A stretch of 64,000 nucleotides of DNA from Planctomycetota bacterium (GTDB taxonomy: Bacteria > Planctomycetota > Planctomycetia > Gemmatales > Gemmataceae), in assembly GCA_016195405.1 (NCBI GenBank), contig JACPZP010000020.1, forward strand, positions 54,265 through 118,264, given 5' to 3'. The stretch's first letter is position 1. Every line of letters starts with the position of its first letter. The notes beneath the pieces were generated by a model. It saw nothing but the letters and a program-made list of their open reading frames with translations. It was not told the DNA's origin and did no database searches. Position numbers and translations under genes: made by a program. Below, in pieces: positions 8,118 through 16,655 of this stretch.

Positions 8118-8816
8118 GTGGGCATTCGCATCCTGGTCATTGAGGACGAAGACGAGATCGCCGATTTCCTGGTGCGCGGACTCCGCGAGGAAGGTTTCAC
8201 GGTGGAGCGCGCCGCCGACGGCGAAGAGGGCTGGCACTTCCTGCAACACGGCCCTTGGGACGGCGTGCTCCTCGACTGGAGGCTTCCCGGACCGGACGGC
8301 TTGACGCTCTTGCGCCGCTATCGCCGCGTGGATCAGGCGACACCCGTCCTGTTCTTGACCGCGCGTGACACCGTGCCCGACCGCGTTCAGGGACTGGACG
8401 GCGGCGCGAATGATTATTTGTGCAAGCCGTTCGCGTTCGAGGAACTCCTGGCAAGGATTCGTGTCATGACTCGGCGCAGCGACGGCGCATGCCGAGATGG
8501 CGCCGTCGTCGGCTATGAGGACATCCAGGTCGATCTCGCCACCCACCGCGCATTGCGCAGCGGCCAACGTCTCGATCTGACCGCCAAGGAACAAGCGCTC
8601 CTGGTGTTTTTTCTGCGCCATCCCGGCGAAGTGTTGACGCGTACGCGCATCTACGAAAACGTCTGGGACGACCGCTACGACGGCCTTTCCAACACGCTGG
8701 AAGTTCACGTCATGGAGTTGCGCCGCAAGCTCGAAGCCCACGGACCACGCTTGATTCACACTCTTCGCAACCGGGGTTACCGTTTCGGTGAGTGCCCGGA
8801 AGGCAAGGCGAGGTGA
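8118..8816 (+). CDS. OmpR-family response regulator
   Basis: This DNA-binding response regulator has 232 residues, a standard length. The receiver domain has the acidic pair in VIEDEDE, the phosphoacceptor Asp53 in LLDWRLPGPDG, the threonine in FLTARD and Lys103 in CKPF. The C-terminal winged-helix domain (about residues 130-228) contains LDLTAKEQALLVFFLRHPGE and HTLRNRGYRF, as in the OmpR/PhoB group. The start is a GTG at 8118, 12 bp after the PepSY gene. The kinase begins four bases after its stop, so the three genes are almost certainly one operon. Its likely targets are its own promoter and the divergent efflux operon. Confidence 0.93.
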   Translation: MGIRILVIEDEDEIADFLVRGLREEGFTVERAADGEEGWHFLQHGPWDGVLLDWRLPGPDGLTLLRRYRRVDQATPVLFLTARDTVPDRVQGLDGGANDYLCKPFAFEELLARIRVMTRRSDGACRDGAVVGYEDIQVDLATHRALRSGQRLDLTAKEQALLVFFLRHPGEVLTRTRIYENVWDDRYDGLSNTLEVHVMELRRKLEAHGPRLIHTLRNRGYRFGECPEGKAR

Positions 8817-8820
8817 AGCC

Positions 8821-10308
8821 GTGACTCTCACGAATCGGTTGTCGGCGTTCTTTTTGGGCTTTCTTGGCCTTGTGCTGGTCGGCTTTTCCGTCAGCGTTTT
8901 CTTCCTTGTCCGCAATCATCTGTATCGTCAGGTTGACGATCGCCTGGAAGCCGCCCTTAACGTCCTGGTTGCGGCGGTAGAGGTGCGCAGGGATGCCGTC
9001 GAGTGGGAGCCGGAAGAGCGCCGGTTGCATCTGGGCCGAGGCGCCGCTGGGGCGGAAATCATTTGGCTGGTTCGCGACGGCGCGGGACGTTTTGTGGACG
9101 GCTCACAACCACTTTCCGACTCTTTGTTGAGCGAAATGGCGAAAGCCTTTGCAACCGACCAAGAGGCTGCCAAGCGATTGGACCTTCAGGATAGCTCGTG
9201 GCAAGTCGGGCAGCGCCACGTGCAGCCCGCGGACGGCGTCGCAAGGGACGCGGGTTCTCTGGTCGCGCCTGAGGCCGACGACAATGCCAAGAGATTCGCG
9301 GCTCTCGTGCTGACGGCAGGAGTTCCGCTGCTTTCCGTGGAAGCGACCCTCGGGAAACTGGGCTGGGCGCTTGCCGCCGTCTCCGCCGGCATTTGGTTCT
9401 TCGCGTTTCTAGTAGGGCGAGGCGTCTGTCGCCGCGCGTTGCTTCCGGTGCACCGCATGGCCGAATCGGCGCGCACGCTGGATGTGACCGATCGGCGTCA
9501 ACGACTTCCCGTATCCGCCAGCGCAGACGAGCTTGAAGACCTGGCCCGAGCGTTCAACAATCTAATTGACCGCTTACAGGAGTCCTTTGAGCGGCAACGG
9601 CGCTTCACGGGCGACGTTTCCCATCAACTTCGCACGCCCTTGGCCGTAATCCTTGGCCAGATCGAGGTGGCCCTAAGGCGCGATCGGCCGATGGAAGAAT
9701 ATCAGCGAGTCTTGACCACGGTCCACGACAAGGCGCTTTGCCTTCGAAAAGTGGTGGAGTCGCTGTTGTATTTGGCGCGTGCCGATCATGAAACGCGGCT
9801 GCCCGACATGGAGCGCCTCGACCTGAAGACCTGGTTGACGGCGCATTTGCAAACCTGGAGCGAACACGAGCGAGCGGCCGACCTGAGGGTGGAGTGTAAG
9901 GGCGACGGGCCGTTTCAGATTATGGCTCAGTCCGTCCTATTGGGCGAGTTGGTTAATATCCTGCTCGACAACGCTGTCAAATGGAGTCCACCCGAGTCGC
10001 CCATCACGCTGCAGCTTGGCCGCGATGCGCAAGAGCTGACTCTGCGGATCATCGATCAGGGATACGGCATCGCTGGGGAACAACTCCCGCACGTTTTCGA
10101 GCCCTTCGTTCGCGCTGCCGGCACACGCCAACACGGCGTCGAAGGCGCCGGTCTGGGTCTGTCCATCGCCAAACGCTTGGCGGAAGCGTTTGGAGGCTCA
10201 CTCGATGTAGCCAGCCAGTTGGGGCGCGGCAGTTGCTTCACATTGCGGCTTCGGGCTAATAATCCACAGATTGCACAGATTCAAAAGGCAGAGACGCGAA
10301 TGGCCTGA
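8821..10308 (+). CDS. membrane sensor histidine kinase
   Basis: This 495-residue sensor kinase pairs with the regulator before it. A membrane helix at about residues 7-28 and a second at about 180-205 (WALAAVSAGIWFFAFLVGRG) enclose a periplasmic domain of roughly 150 residues. A HAMP linker follows (about 205-260), then the dimerisation domain with the phosphoacceptor His268 in DVSHQLRTPLAVILGQ. The ATPase domain has the N box ELVNILLDNAVKWSP, G1 DQGYGI and G2 GAGLGLSIAKRLAEAFGG. I chose the GTG at 8821 because AGGTGA precedes it and the first helix follows at once. The signal is unknown; the efflux genes opposite suggest a toxic ion or compound. Confidence 0.92.
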   Translation: MTLTNRLSAFFLGFLGLVLVGFSVSVFFLVRNHLYRQVDDRLEAALNVLVAAVEVRRDAVEWEPEERRLHLGRGAAGAEIIWLVRDGAGRFVDGSQPLSDSLLSEMAKAFATDQEAAKRLDLQDSSWQVGQRHVQPADGVARDAGSLVAPEADDNAKRFAALVLTAGVPLLSVEATLGKLGWALAAVSAGIWFFAFLVGRGVCRRALLPVHRMAESARTLDVTDRRQRLPVSASADELEDLARAFNNLIDRLQESFERQRRFTGDVSHQLRTPLAVILGQIEVALRRDRPMEEYQRVLTTVHDKALCLRKVVESLLYLARADHETRLPDMERLDLKTWLTAHLQTWSEHERAADLRVECKGDGPFQIMAQSVLLGELVNILLDNAVKWSPPESPITLQLGRDAQELTLRIIDQGYGIAGEQLPHVFEPFVRAAGTRQHGVEGAGLGLSIAKRLAEAFGGSLDVASQLGRGSCFTLRLRANNPQIAQIQKAETRMA

Positions 10309-10448
10309 AACAGCGATCGTGCTTCTTGGAATCGGTGTCTTCGGTGGTTTCTGTGGATGATTCCAGCAGGATTGACAAGCTAGGCTGACCGTATTACCTT
10401 TAACTTCGCCGTTTCCATTCTAAAAGCACCTCCCGAGGAGACTTCGCC

Positions 10449-11297
10449 ATGTTCGAACGCATTGAGCGCGGTTGGCGCCTGGCCATGACGGCCTTTGGCG
10501 TCTTGCGCACCGACAAGAAGCTGCTCGTGTTTCCACTATTGAGCAGCATCGCTATGGTGATCGTCTGTGCCAGCTTTCTGTTGCCTCTAGTCGCAAGCGA
10601 TACGGTCCGGCACCTGTTCGACAACAATGGACAAAACGCCACCAACGCCCAGAAAATCGGGTTTTTCCTGCTCGCATTCGCCTTCTACTTCTGCAATTAC
10701 TTCGTGATCGTGTTTTTCAACTCCGCCTTGGTGGCGTGCGCGCTCATGCGCTTCAGCGGCGAGGAACCGACCTTGGGCGACGGCTTCCGCGCATCCATGA
10801 ACCGATTGCCGCAGATTATCGCCTGGGCCCTGGTTAGTGCAACGGTCGGCATCATTCTGCGGGTCATCGAAAGCACCTCGGAGAGGGTAGGTCAGTTCAT
10901 TGCCGCCCTCCTCGGCACCGCCTGGAGCATCATGACGTACTTCGTGGTGCCGGTGCTGGTCGTCGAGAAAGTAGGGCCCATCGAAGCGGTGAAACGCTCG
11001 TGCTCGGTTTTGCGGAAAACCTGGGGTGAGAAGTTGGTTTCGGGCATCGGCGTCGGCCTGATCATGTTCGTGCTCTTCGTCGTCGCTATGGTGCCGGCCT
11101 TCCTTGGCGCGGTGATCGGCGGTCCGGCCCTCATCGCCGGCATAATCATCACGGTCGCCTTGGTGCTGCTGTTGGCGCTGGTCTCCAGCGCGGTGAACAC
11201 GATCATCATCGCGGCCCTGTATCAGTACGCCGCCCAAGATCGTGTGCCGCAGCAGTTTGATGCTGACACGCTGAAGGGCGCTTTTTCCAGCAAATAA
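10449..11297 (+). CDS. DUF6159-like integral membrane protein
   Basis: This 282-residue protein has about six membrane segments: two near the start (LLVFPLLSSIAMVIVCASFL and IGFFLLAFAFYFCNYFVIVF), two in the middle and two long glycine-rich ones at the end. The opening MFERIERGWRLAMTAFGVLR, a short cytoplasmic helix before the first segment, and the central EKVGPIEAVKRSCSVLRKTW are typical of the DUF6159 family. The role of the family is unknown; members resemble the membrane part of YIP1 or glycerophosphodiesterase-associated proteins. The gene stands alone, 140 bp after the kinase, and is closed by a strong terminator. Confidence 0.8.
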   Translation: MFERIERGWRLAMTAFGVLRTDKKLLVFPLLSSIAMVIVCASFLLPLVASDTVRHLFDNNGQNATNAQKIGFFLLAFAFYFCNYFVIVFFNSALVACALMRFSGEEPTLGDGFRASMNRLPQIIAWALVSATVGIILRVIESTSERVGQFIAALLGTAWSIMTYFVVPVLVVEKVGPIEAVKRSCSVLRKTWGEKLVSGIGVGLIMFVLFVVAMVPAFLGAVIGGPALIAGIIITVALVLLLALVSSAVNTIIIAALYQYAAQDRVPQQFDADTLKGAFSSK

Positions 11298-11317
11298 TGC
11301 AAGATCGGCAGAATCCG

Positions 11318-11351
11318 AAAGCCCGCCGGCGCACTTGCACCGGCGGGCTTT
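11318..11351 (+). terminator. intrinsic terminator after the DUF6159-like gene
   Basis: A perfect 12-bp inverted repeat, AAAGCCCGCCGG (11318-11329) and CCGGCGGGCTTT (11340-11351), encloses a ten-base loop. It starts 20 bp after the stop codon at 11297 and ends in a short T run on the plus strand. Confidence 0.8.
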
Positions 11352-11490
11352 CGTCTGTCATAATAGGCAAAGTGCGTCAAATCTGATCGTTCAACCGGAT
11401 TTGCGCGGCCAAGTTGCACAAATCCCTTGGATTCGCTCAAGGAATCGATCAAAATAAGAGAGAGGTTCGGCGCCTTCGCCCGACCCACCT

Positions 11491-11521
11491 GTTGAAAAAG
11501 GTGTCAAGACCCTTTTCCAAC
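11491..11521 (+). repeat. dispersed GGTGTCAAGACCC repeat
   Basis: The segment reads GTTGAAAAAGGTGTCAAGAC then CCTTTTCCAAC. It matches the copy at 5931-5957 in nearly every position and is weakly palindromic (GTTGAAAAAGG against CCTTTTCCAAC). It sits 26 bp before the start codon of the next gene, in its 5' leader. The remainder of 11352-11547 shows nothing else that I can name. Confidence 0.5.
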
Positions 11522-11547
11522 GACATTTCATTCTTCGAGTTGCTCCC

Positions 11548-12984
11548 ATGGCTGACTCCGCTGAATTGCAACAAGACGAAATCCCCGACGAAACGGCGCC
11601 GCCCCAGCCTAAGAACAACATGCTCACGGTGGCGCTCTTGCTTGCCAACGTCGTCGCCGTGCTCGCCTTCGTCTACCTGCTCGTCATGGACTATCAGAAA
11701 CGGCAGGATTGGTCCCGCGCCGTCTTCATGGCCGACCTCAATTTGGTAGGCGTGCCGCAGGAGTTGGACGATCAAGGTCCGACCGCCGCTTACGAAACTC
11801 TGCCGCGACAACATCAGAGCGGCGAACAACTCATGAAGGCGCTTAACCAACGCAGCGGCAAATCTCCCGACCCGATCGCGCCCGTCGACGAGGTCCTGCA
11901 GAGCGACATCAAGCCGAAGACGCTCACGCCGGAGATGCTCAAGGAGCACTTCGAATACTTCGGCGAGCAGGAGCCCGTGAAGACGTTGGAGGACGAGATT
12001 CGCCGCTTGCAGAAAAAGCTTCCGCAAGACATTGAGGCCGCGGCTGTGGGGGCGCGCGACTCTGCGCCGGACGAGGCTGCAAAGAAAAAGCTATTGCAAG
12101 AGATCCTGCTGTCGCTGGCTTACAACGTTCACCAAGTTGACGCACTTGCCAAGAAGGTAAACGCGGCGAAGGGCGTCGAACTCGACGAAATGTTGCTCGA
12201 CGCTGCCCAGCGCCGCATGTACGTCGACTTGCTCGCCCCAATGGAATTGTTCCGCGCCGGCGAAACGCCTAGCTACGCCGTGCAAAAGGTCGCCGATTTG
12301 GATGCTTACAAGCTCGATGAGCTCAAGAACCTTTTGGATAAGCATCTGACCGGGTTGGCCGGCAAGCTTGATCCAAGCGTTCAAACCGGAGCCCACTGGG
12401 ACAGCATCGAAAAGCGCCGGGCCATCGCGTTCTTCCTCACTGATCTTGCCTACTTGCGAAAACCCAACGGCGAACCCCTCTATCCCAACGGCCTGAGACG
12501 AGCCCAGGCGATCGCGGGCCTCTACGACGTACCCGCGGCGATTCAGAACTTGACGCAAACTTGGAACACGCTTGAGCAGCAAGTCTTGCATTCCATCAAA
12601 ACGGATCGCGAAGGGATGGAGGCGAAGCTGAAGGACGCCAAGATCAACATCCCCGGCTTTGTCGGCAAGCACCAAAACGAAATCGATCGCCTTCTCGACA
12701 TCAAACGCAGCATCCAGAACGCGGAAGAGCGTCTGGCCAGGCTGACGGAGCAGAAGAACGCTGCCATCGCGCTTTACAAAGAACGCAAAGAACACATGGA
12801 CGAGTTGGGCAAGGCCGTGTCCGCCGCGCGCAAGGAGACGGCTCGGCAACTTTCGGAGCTACGGAGCTTGCAGAAGGAATTGTTCGAGGCCCAGCGGCAG
12901 CTAGCGGAGGCGGCCGAACGCAACTTTCAGCTTGAAGCGACCATTCGCGAGAAGGAAGGCCTGAAAGGACCCAAGACGCCATGA
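11548..12984 (+). CDS. membrane-anchored coiled-coil protein, unknown function
   Basis: This 478-residue protein starts with a short acidic, proline-rich cytoplasmic tail, one membrane helix (LTVALLLANVVAVLAFVYLL, about residues 26-45) and a large soluble part. Residues 135-320 look mixed alpha-helical. Residues 335-470 have the heptad pattern of a long coiled coil (for example EERLARLTEQKNAAIALYKE and RQLSELRSLQKELFEAQRQL). No enzymatic motif is visible. The stop codon overlaps the ATG of the next gene in ATGA, so the two proteins are made together and probably interact. The form suggests a structural or scaffolding role at the inner membrane; that is inference. Confidence 0.75.
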   Translation: MADSAELQQDEIPDETAPPQPKNNMLTVALLLANVVAVLAFVYLLVMDYQKRQDWSRAVFMADLNLVGVPQELDDQGPTAAYETLPRQHQSGEQLMKALNQRSGKSPDPIAPVDEVLQSDIKPKTLTPEMLKEHFEYFGEQEPVKTLEDEIRRLQKKLPQDIEAAAVGARDSAPDEAAKKKLLQEILLSLAYNVHQVDALAKKVNAAKGVELDEMLLDAAQRRMYVDLLAPMELFRAGETPSYAVQKVADLDAYKLDELKNLLDKHLTGLAGKLDPSVQTGAHWDSIEKRRAIAFFLTDLAYLRKPNGEPLYPNGLRRAQAIAGLYDVPAAIQNLTQTWNTLEQQVLHSIKTDREGMEAKLKDAKINIPGFVGKHQNEIDRLLDIKRSIQNAEERLARLTEQKNAAIALYKERKEHMDELGKAVSAARKETARQLSELRSLQKELFEAQRQLAEAAERNFQLEATIREKEGLKGPKTP

Positions 12985-13730
12985 AAATGAACATGAACAA
13001 CATCGGCAAAGGCTTGGTGCTGGTCTACACAAGCGCCACGATCGTGGCCCTCGCGTGGGCGGTCGGCGTCTACTTTCAGGTCACCGACTGGGGCTGGAAA
13101 GAGCCGCGCAAGGAAGTGGAGATGCGTGTCGCCTCGGAGTTTGACAAGCGCGTCGTGGCGGTGAACCAGGCAAACAGCGCCCACGAGCTGGTCTTTTCCG
13201 CGGCGAAACCCGCGCAAGCGGCCCTGCGTGAAGCGGAGAACAGCTTTGGCGCGAACCACCTTTTCTACAACCAAGAGCTAAAAGCGCTGCAAATCGGCAG
13301 CGGCGATCTCGACATCAAGGGTGTCACCTTCAAGGACGGCAAGCTTGAGCTTGAAGGCAAGGCCACAAGCAAACCGGTTCTGGGCGAGAAAATCGCCGGG
13401 ATCAACAAGTCCTACGAAAGCTACAAGAAGGAACTGAAAGACCTGCAAGACAAGATCGATATGGAGAACAAGGATGTCCGTGAATGGACCGAAAAGCTCA
13501 AAGACATCACATTCGACCTGACCGGCAAGGACGACACCGGCAAGAAGGTCAAGACGGGCCTCTATGATCTCATGAACGCCGAGAAGGAAGCCCAAGACAA
13601 CGCGCTTTCGGAGCGCGAGTACCTTCGTCCGCATTGGGCCCGAGCGCTCGAGGAGGCCGAACTGTTTCGCGCCCGCGAAGTGCGCATGCAGCAGCGCCTC
13701 GACGAGCTTACGAAAGACAAAACGAAATGA
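12981..13730 (+). CDS. membrane-anchored coiled-coil partner protein, unknown function
   Basis: This 249-residue protein has an N-terminal membrane helix (residues 9-30, KGLVLVYTSATIVALAWAVG) and a helical soluble domain with two predicted coiled coils (about 130-165 and 200-245). It has the same architecture as the protein before it, with which it overlaps by four bases. The C-terminus is strongly charged (DELTKDKTK). Its stop codon abuts the stop of the convergent phosphoesterase gene with no spacer, so a shared terminator would have to lie inside coding sequence. I do not recognise the family. Confidence 0.75.
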   Translation: MKMNMNNIGKGLVLVYTSATIVALAWAVGVYFQVTDWGWKEPRKEVEMRVASEFDKRVVAVNQANSAHELVFSAAKPAQAALREAENSFGANHLFYNQELKALQIGSGDLDIKGVTFKDGKLELEGKATSKPVLGEKIAGINKSYESYKKELKDLQDKIDMENKDVREWTEKLKDITFDLTGKDDTGKKVKTGLYDLMNAEKEAQDNALSEREYLRPHWARALEEAELFRAREVRMQQRLDELTKDKTK

Positions 13731-14519
13731 TCAATACCGCCCGCGGCGGCGCTCCTTCGCGGGCAACACTTCTAAACACGTCGTCCACCAGCCGCTCAGA
13801 ATCGTCGCCACGAACTCCCCAGGCAAGTTCTCGCTTCGCATCTGAGCCGCCAGCCGTTCGTGATCGTAGGCGACCGGAACGAACTCCACTTGGAAATCCG
13901 ACTCCGCCGATAAGAGCGCATACCAGACGTTGGTCCGTCCGTCATTCTCCGGCCGGCCGAGAACGCCGACGTTGACGAACTGCCTGCCATCCGCCAAGGG
14001 CCGGTGCCATTTGATCCCTGTGTGCGTGGCCAAGATAACGTCGGCGTCATAGTTTCGGCAGAGATGCTCGAGGAAATGTGTCGAAGTTGTCGATTCCCAC
14101 AGGAACTCGTTCGTGCGACGTGGGCTGCCGTGACACATGAAAACGCGATACTTTCCTAGACGCACGCGCCGCTGAGCCGGCAGCTGCCGCAGCCATTCGC
14201 GATTTGTAAGGCTCGTGTTTGCCAAGGTGTAGGCGTAGCTGATGCGGGCGAAGTGGTTGTCGCGCGGATCGGTGTAGCCGCACTGGCAATCAGGCAATTC
14301 GTTGCCGATCGAGTTGTCATAGTTGCCCTGAATGCATTGGACGTCGTGTTCCCGCAGAATCGAAATGGTGCGGTCAGGATGAGGCCCAAACGCTCCCATG
14401 TCGCCAAGACAAAACGCGGTGTCCGCGCCGCGCCGGCGCGCGTCTTCGAGGGCAGCGGTAAGCGCCAGATGATTGTTGTAAACACCTCCGAAAACAGCGA
14501 TCTTTCGACACTCAGACAT
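13731..14519 (-). CDS. metallophosphoesterase-like protein with degenerate first motif
   Basis: This is a 262-residue calcineurin-fold protein. Motif II is LGDMGAFGPHPD, motif III GNYDN, motif IV CHGSPRR and motif V ATHTGIKW. Motif I, normally D-x-H, is replaced by VFGGVYNNHLAL, so one metal ligand is missing and the activity may differ from that of standard phosphoesterases. I chose the ATG at 14519, which starts MSECRKIAVFGG; a longer form would read 13 further codons through the radical SAM gene. It overlaps that gene by eight bases and is the last of a four-gene operon. Its substrate is unknown, but tight coupling argues for a step in the same pathway. Confidence 0.8.
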   Translation of the reverse strand: MSECRKIAVFGGVYNNHLALTAALEDARRRGADTAFCLGDMGAFGPHPDRTISILREHDVQCIQGNYDNSIGNELPDCQCGYTDPRDNHFARISYAYTLANTSLTNREWLRQLPAQRRVRLGKYRVFMCHGSPRRTNEFLWESTTSTHFLEHLCRNYDADVILATHTGIKWHRPLADGRQFVNVGVLGRPENDGRTNVWYALLSAESDFQVEFVPVAYDHERLAAQMRSENLPGEFVATILSGWWTTCLEVLPAKERRRGRY

Positions 14520-15396
14520 CGTGAGACTGGCTCGTGGGATTGCTGCAAATCGTCCCATACTGATAGCAGGTGAAACACGCTTGATGCGTTAGGGCAAACG
14601 GTTGCTCGGCTTCAGCGAGCGTGGCGCCCAGACGCGAATCGGAGGCCTCGATCAGAATCGGGCAAACGTGGACGCCTCGGTCGCTTACGATTCGAGCATG
14701 GTTGCACAAGAGCGTTCCCTGGTCGAAGCCCTCCAGCATTTCCATCGAAACCCGCTCTTCCGTGCCGTAGCCGCGTCGGCGCTCGGCCTCGGCCCCAATG
14801 CGCAGCGTCGGCAGGATCTTGACGCGGGGTCGGGTGTAGCCGTTCTCCCTCATTAGGCGGACGAAGCCGTCGAATAGGTCGGCGTCACCTTGATTGTCAT
14901 CTGTTTTAGTAACGGTGATAATGGGCATAAATTCACGTTCGACCAATTGGCGAATTCCGCAGAGGATGCGGTCGAATGTGCCATGACCGCGGACGGCGTC
15001 GTTTTCCGTGCGACGGTAACCGTCGATGGACACGCGGATTTCGAGACTGTAAGGAGATGCGTCTTCTGCGGCCCGCAACCGCCGTAAGATCTCATCGTTG
15101 AACAGCGTGCCGTTGGTAAGCACCGTGGCCGGGCCATAGCGCAGGGTCAACTCCAGGATGGCCGGCATGTCGGGATGTAGGAACGGCTCGCCGCCGGTGA
15201 AGTAGTATTCCTTGACGCCGAGTGGGACTGACTCATCGAGGGAGCGCCGGATCGTGCCGAGATCGAGAAATCCAAAACTGCGGTTGTGCGGCGTGCAACG
15301 GATGAAGCAGTGCGTGCAAGCGAGATTGCAAAGCGTTCCCGTGACCTGAAACCACAGGTCATCAAGATGGGCCAAAGGCACGATTGGAAGACGCAT
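14512..15396 (-). CDS. radical SAM protein with a C-terminal cysteine cluster
   Basis: This is a 294-residue radical SAM enzyme. The [4Fe-4S] motif is CNLACTHC (Cys23, Cys27, Cys30), followed by the TGGEPFLH motif near residue 69 and the VLTNGT strand. The C-terminal 70 residues hold a second set of cysteines (LLCNHAR, VHVCPIL, CFTCYQYGTIC), like the auxiliary-cluster domain of SPASM or twitch enzymes. The family uses a 5'-deoxyadenosyl radical to modify peptides or small molecules. It lies 17 bp after the FAD oxidoreductase and overlaps the phosphoesterase. The substrate cannot be read from the sequence, and no small precursor peptide gene is visible beside it. Confidence 0.9.
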   Translation of the reverse strand: MRLPIVPLAHLDDLWFQVTGTLCNLACTHCFIRCTPHNRSFGFLDLGTIRRSLDESVPLGVKEYYFTGGEPFLHPDMPAILELTLRYGPATVLTNGTLFNDEILRRLRAAEDASPYSLEIRVSIDGYRRTENDAVRGHGTFDRILCGIRQLVEREFMPIITVTKTDDNQGDADLFDGFVRLMRENGYTRPRVKILPTLRIGAEAERRRGYGTEERVSMEMLEGFDQGTLLCNHARIVSDRGVHVCPILIEASDSRLGATLAEAEQPFALTHQACFTCYQYGTICSNPTSQSHDV

Positions 15397-15413
15397 ACGA
15401 TTCCGCTTGCGGG

Positions 15414-16655
15414 TTAGCGTGTGATGCGAAGCCCTTTGTACAGATCCAGCCCCGCTTTTCCTGTGATCAAAGTAAACACGTCGCGCACTTGCTCGAAACC
15501 GACGCGCACAAGAAAATTCGAGTTACGCCCATAGCTTTTCGCCCCGAGGATGTAGAAGTTCGGCTCCGGAGTGCGTAACGTGTCGGCGCCATAGCTGGCT
15601 TGCCTGAGGCAATCTTGGCTCTTCTCGCCCAAGAGCGCCGCCGCCAGCTTCATCGGTCCGGCGGACGCGTAGCATTCGTGGATGTGCAGCTCACGGTAAA
15701 TCATGCGGTCCGGCGTATAGCCGACGTTGGCAATGATGCGATCGAATTCCAAAGTCTTGGCCTTGCCCGCGGACCGCATGGTGACCCGGAAGCCGCGGTC
15801 CTGGCCTTGGAATTCAATGCCCTCGACGACGGTCTGCGCGTGAAACTCGACATTGGCGTCGGTCCGCGTTGCCAGGTTGTTGGCGCGGACGGCGAGCCGA
15901 TCGCGCTCTTTGAGTGAATCGTTCGGAATGCGCTTAAGCGGCTGGCTTCCGGGACAGCGCGCCAGCCAGGTCACCCAGGTCGATTGATTGTCCTCGGCGA
16001 GTTTTGCAAGGCTGCTGACGGTGGTTGCTGCTGAGTAGCCGCCGCCGACGACGAGGATGCTCTTGTTTGCGTATTGCGGCCGCCGCTCGCCTAATATGTC
16101 TTCCAGTCCGTAGGCGATGTGCGGCTCTGAAGTCACTTCGCCGACTGATGGGATGCCGCCCTCTCCCGCCCAGCAGTGCTGGCCGTAGGTTCCCGTGCAA
16201 TCAAGGACGATGTCCGCCTCCTCAATGCGGTCGGCGCTTTTCTTGTCGCGCAAGAGCAAGCGGAATGGCTGCTTCGACCGGCCCGCACCTTCCGGATCCT
16301 CATTCTTCAAGAAGCCGCGCCGGCCCACCAGCATTACATGCGTATCGGTCTGCAGATTATCCTCCAGGATGTCGGCGAGCGGCTGCAAATACGCGGCCAG
16401 ATGCTCGCGGCCCGACAACAAAGCATCGTCGCCGGGAAACTCGTGTTCCGGATTGTGCTTTGCGATGGCTGATCTGCCCAGCGACGTGACGTTCATTCCA
16501 AATGGGCTGAATAGCCGGACGTGGCCCCAGCGCTGCCAGTATTCGCCGACCCGGCCCCGTTCGAAGATCGTGAACGGCATTTGCAGGGCACGAGCATAGA
16601 GCGCCGCCTCCAGACCGATCGGCCCCGCACCGAGGATGGCAAGCTTTTTGGCCAT
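15414..16655 (-). CDS. FAD-dependent NAD(P)-binding oxidoreductase
   Basis: This 413-residue flavoprotein has two Rossmann folds. The first is at the N-terminus (LAILGAGPIGLEAALYARAL, binding FAD) and the second near residue 205 (ILVVGGGYSAATTVSSLAKL, binding NAD(P)H). A TGTYG segment and the late IIANVGYTPDR motif fit the flavin monooxygenase and thioredoxin-reductase-like group. No redox-active CxxC pair is visible, so a monooxygenase or ferredoxin-reductase-like role is more likely than a disulfide reductase. The ATG shares one base with the stop of the Ftr gene (TAATG), so translation is coupled. It may supply electrons to the radical SAM enzyme next to it; that is inference. Confidence 0.88.
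   Translation of the reverse strand: MAKKLAILGAGPIGLEAALYARALQMPFTIFERGRVGEYWQRWGHVRLFSPFGMNVTSLGRSAIAKHNPEHEFPGDDALLSGREHLAAYLQPLADILEDNLQTDTHVMLVGRRGFLKNEDPEGAGRSKQPFRLLLRDKKSADRIEEADIVLDCTGTYGQHCWAGEGGIPSVGEVTSEPHIAYGLEDILGERRPQYANKSILVVGGGYSAATTVSSLAKLAEDNQSTWVTWLARCPGSQPLKRIPNDSLKERDRLAVRANNLATRTDANVEFHAQTVVEGIEFQGQDRGFRVTMRSAGKAKTLEFDRIIANVGYTPDRMIYRELHIHECYASAGPMKLAAALLGEKSQDCLRQASYGADTLRTPEPNFYILGAKSYGRNSNFLVRVGFEQVRDVFTLITGKAGLDLYKGLRITR

Noticed and set aside
7569..8915. A 448-codon minus-strand frame opposite the PepSY and response-regulator genes
   Set aside because: Both plus-strand genes have strong family matches and ribosome sites; the antisense peptide has no motif.
14512..15396. 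RiPP pathway around the radical SAM gene
   Set aside because: No short precursor gene with a leader or Cys/Gly-rich core is visible in 13.7-17.7 kb on either strand, and the gene spacing leaves no room for one.
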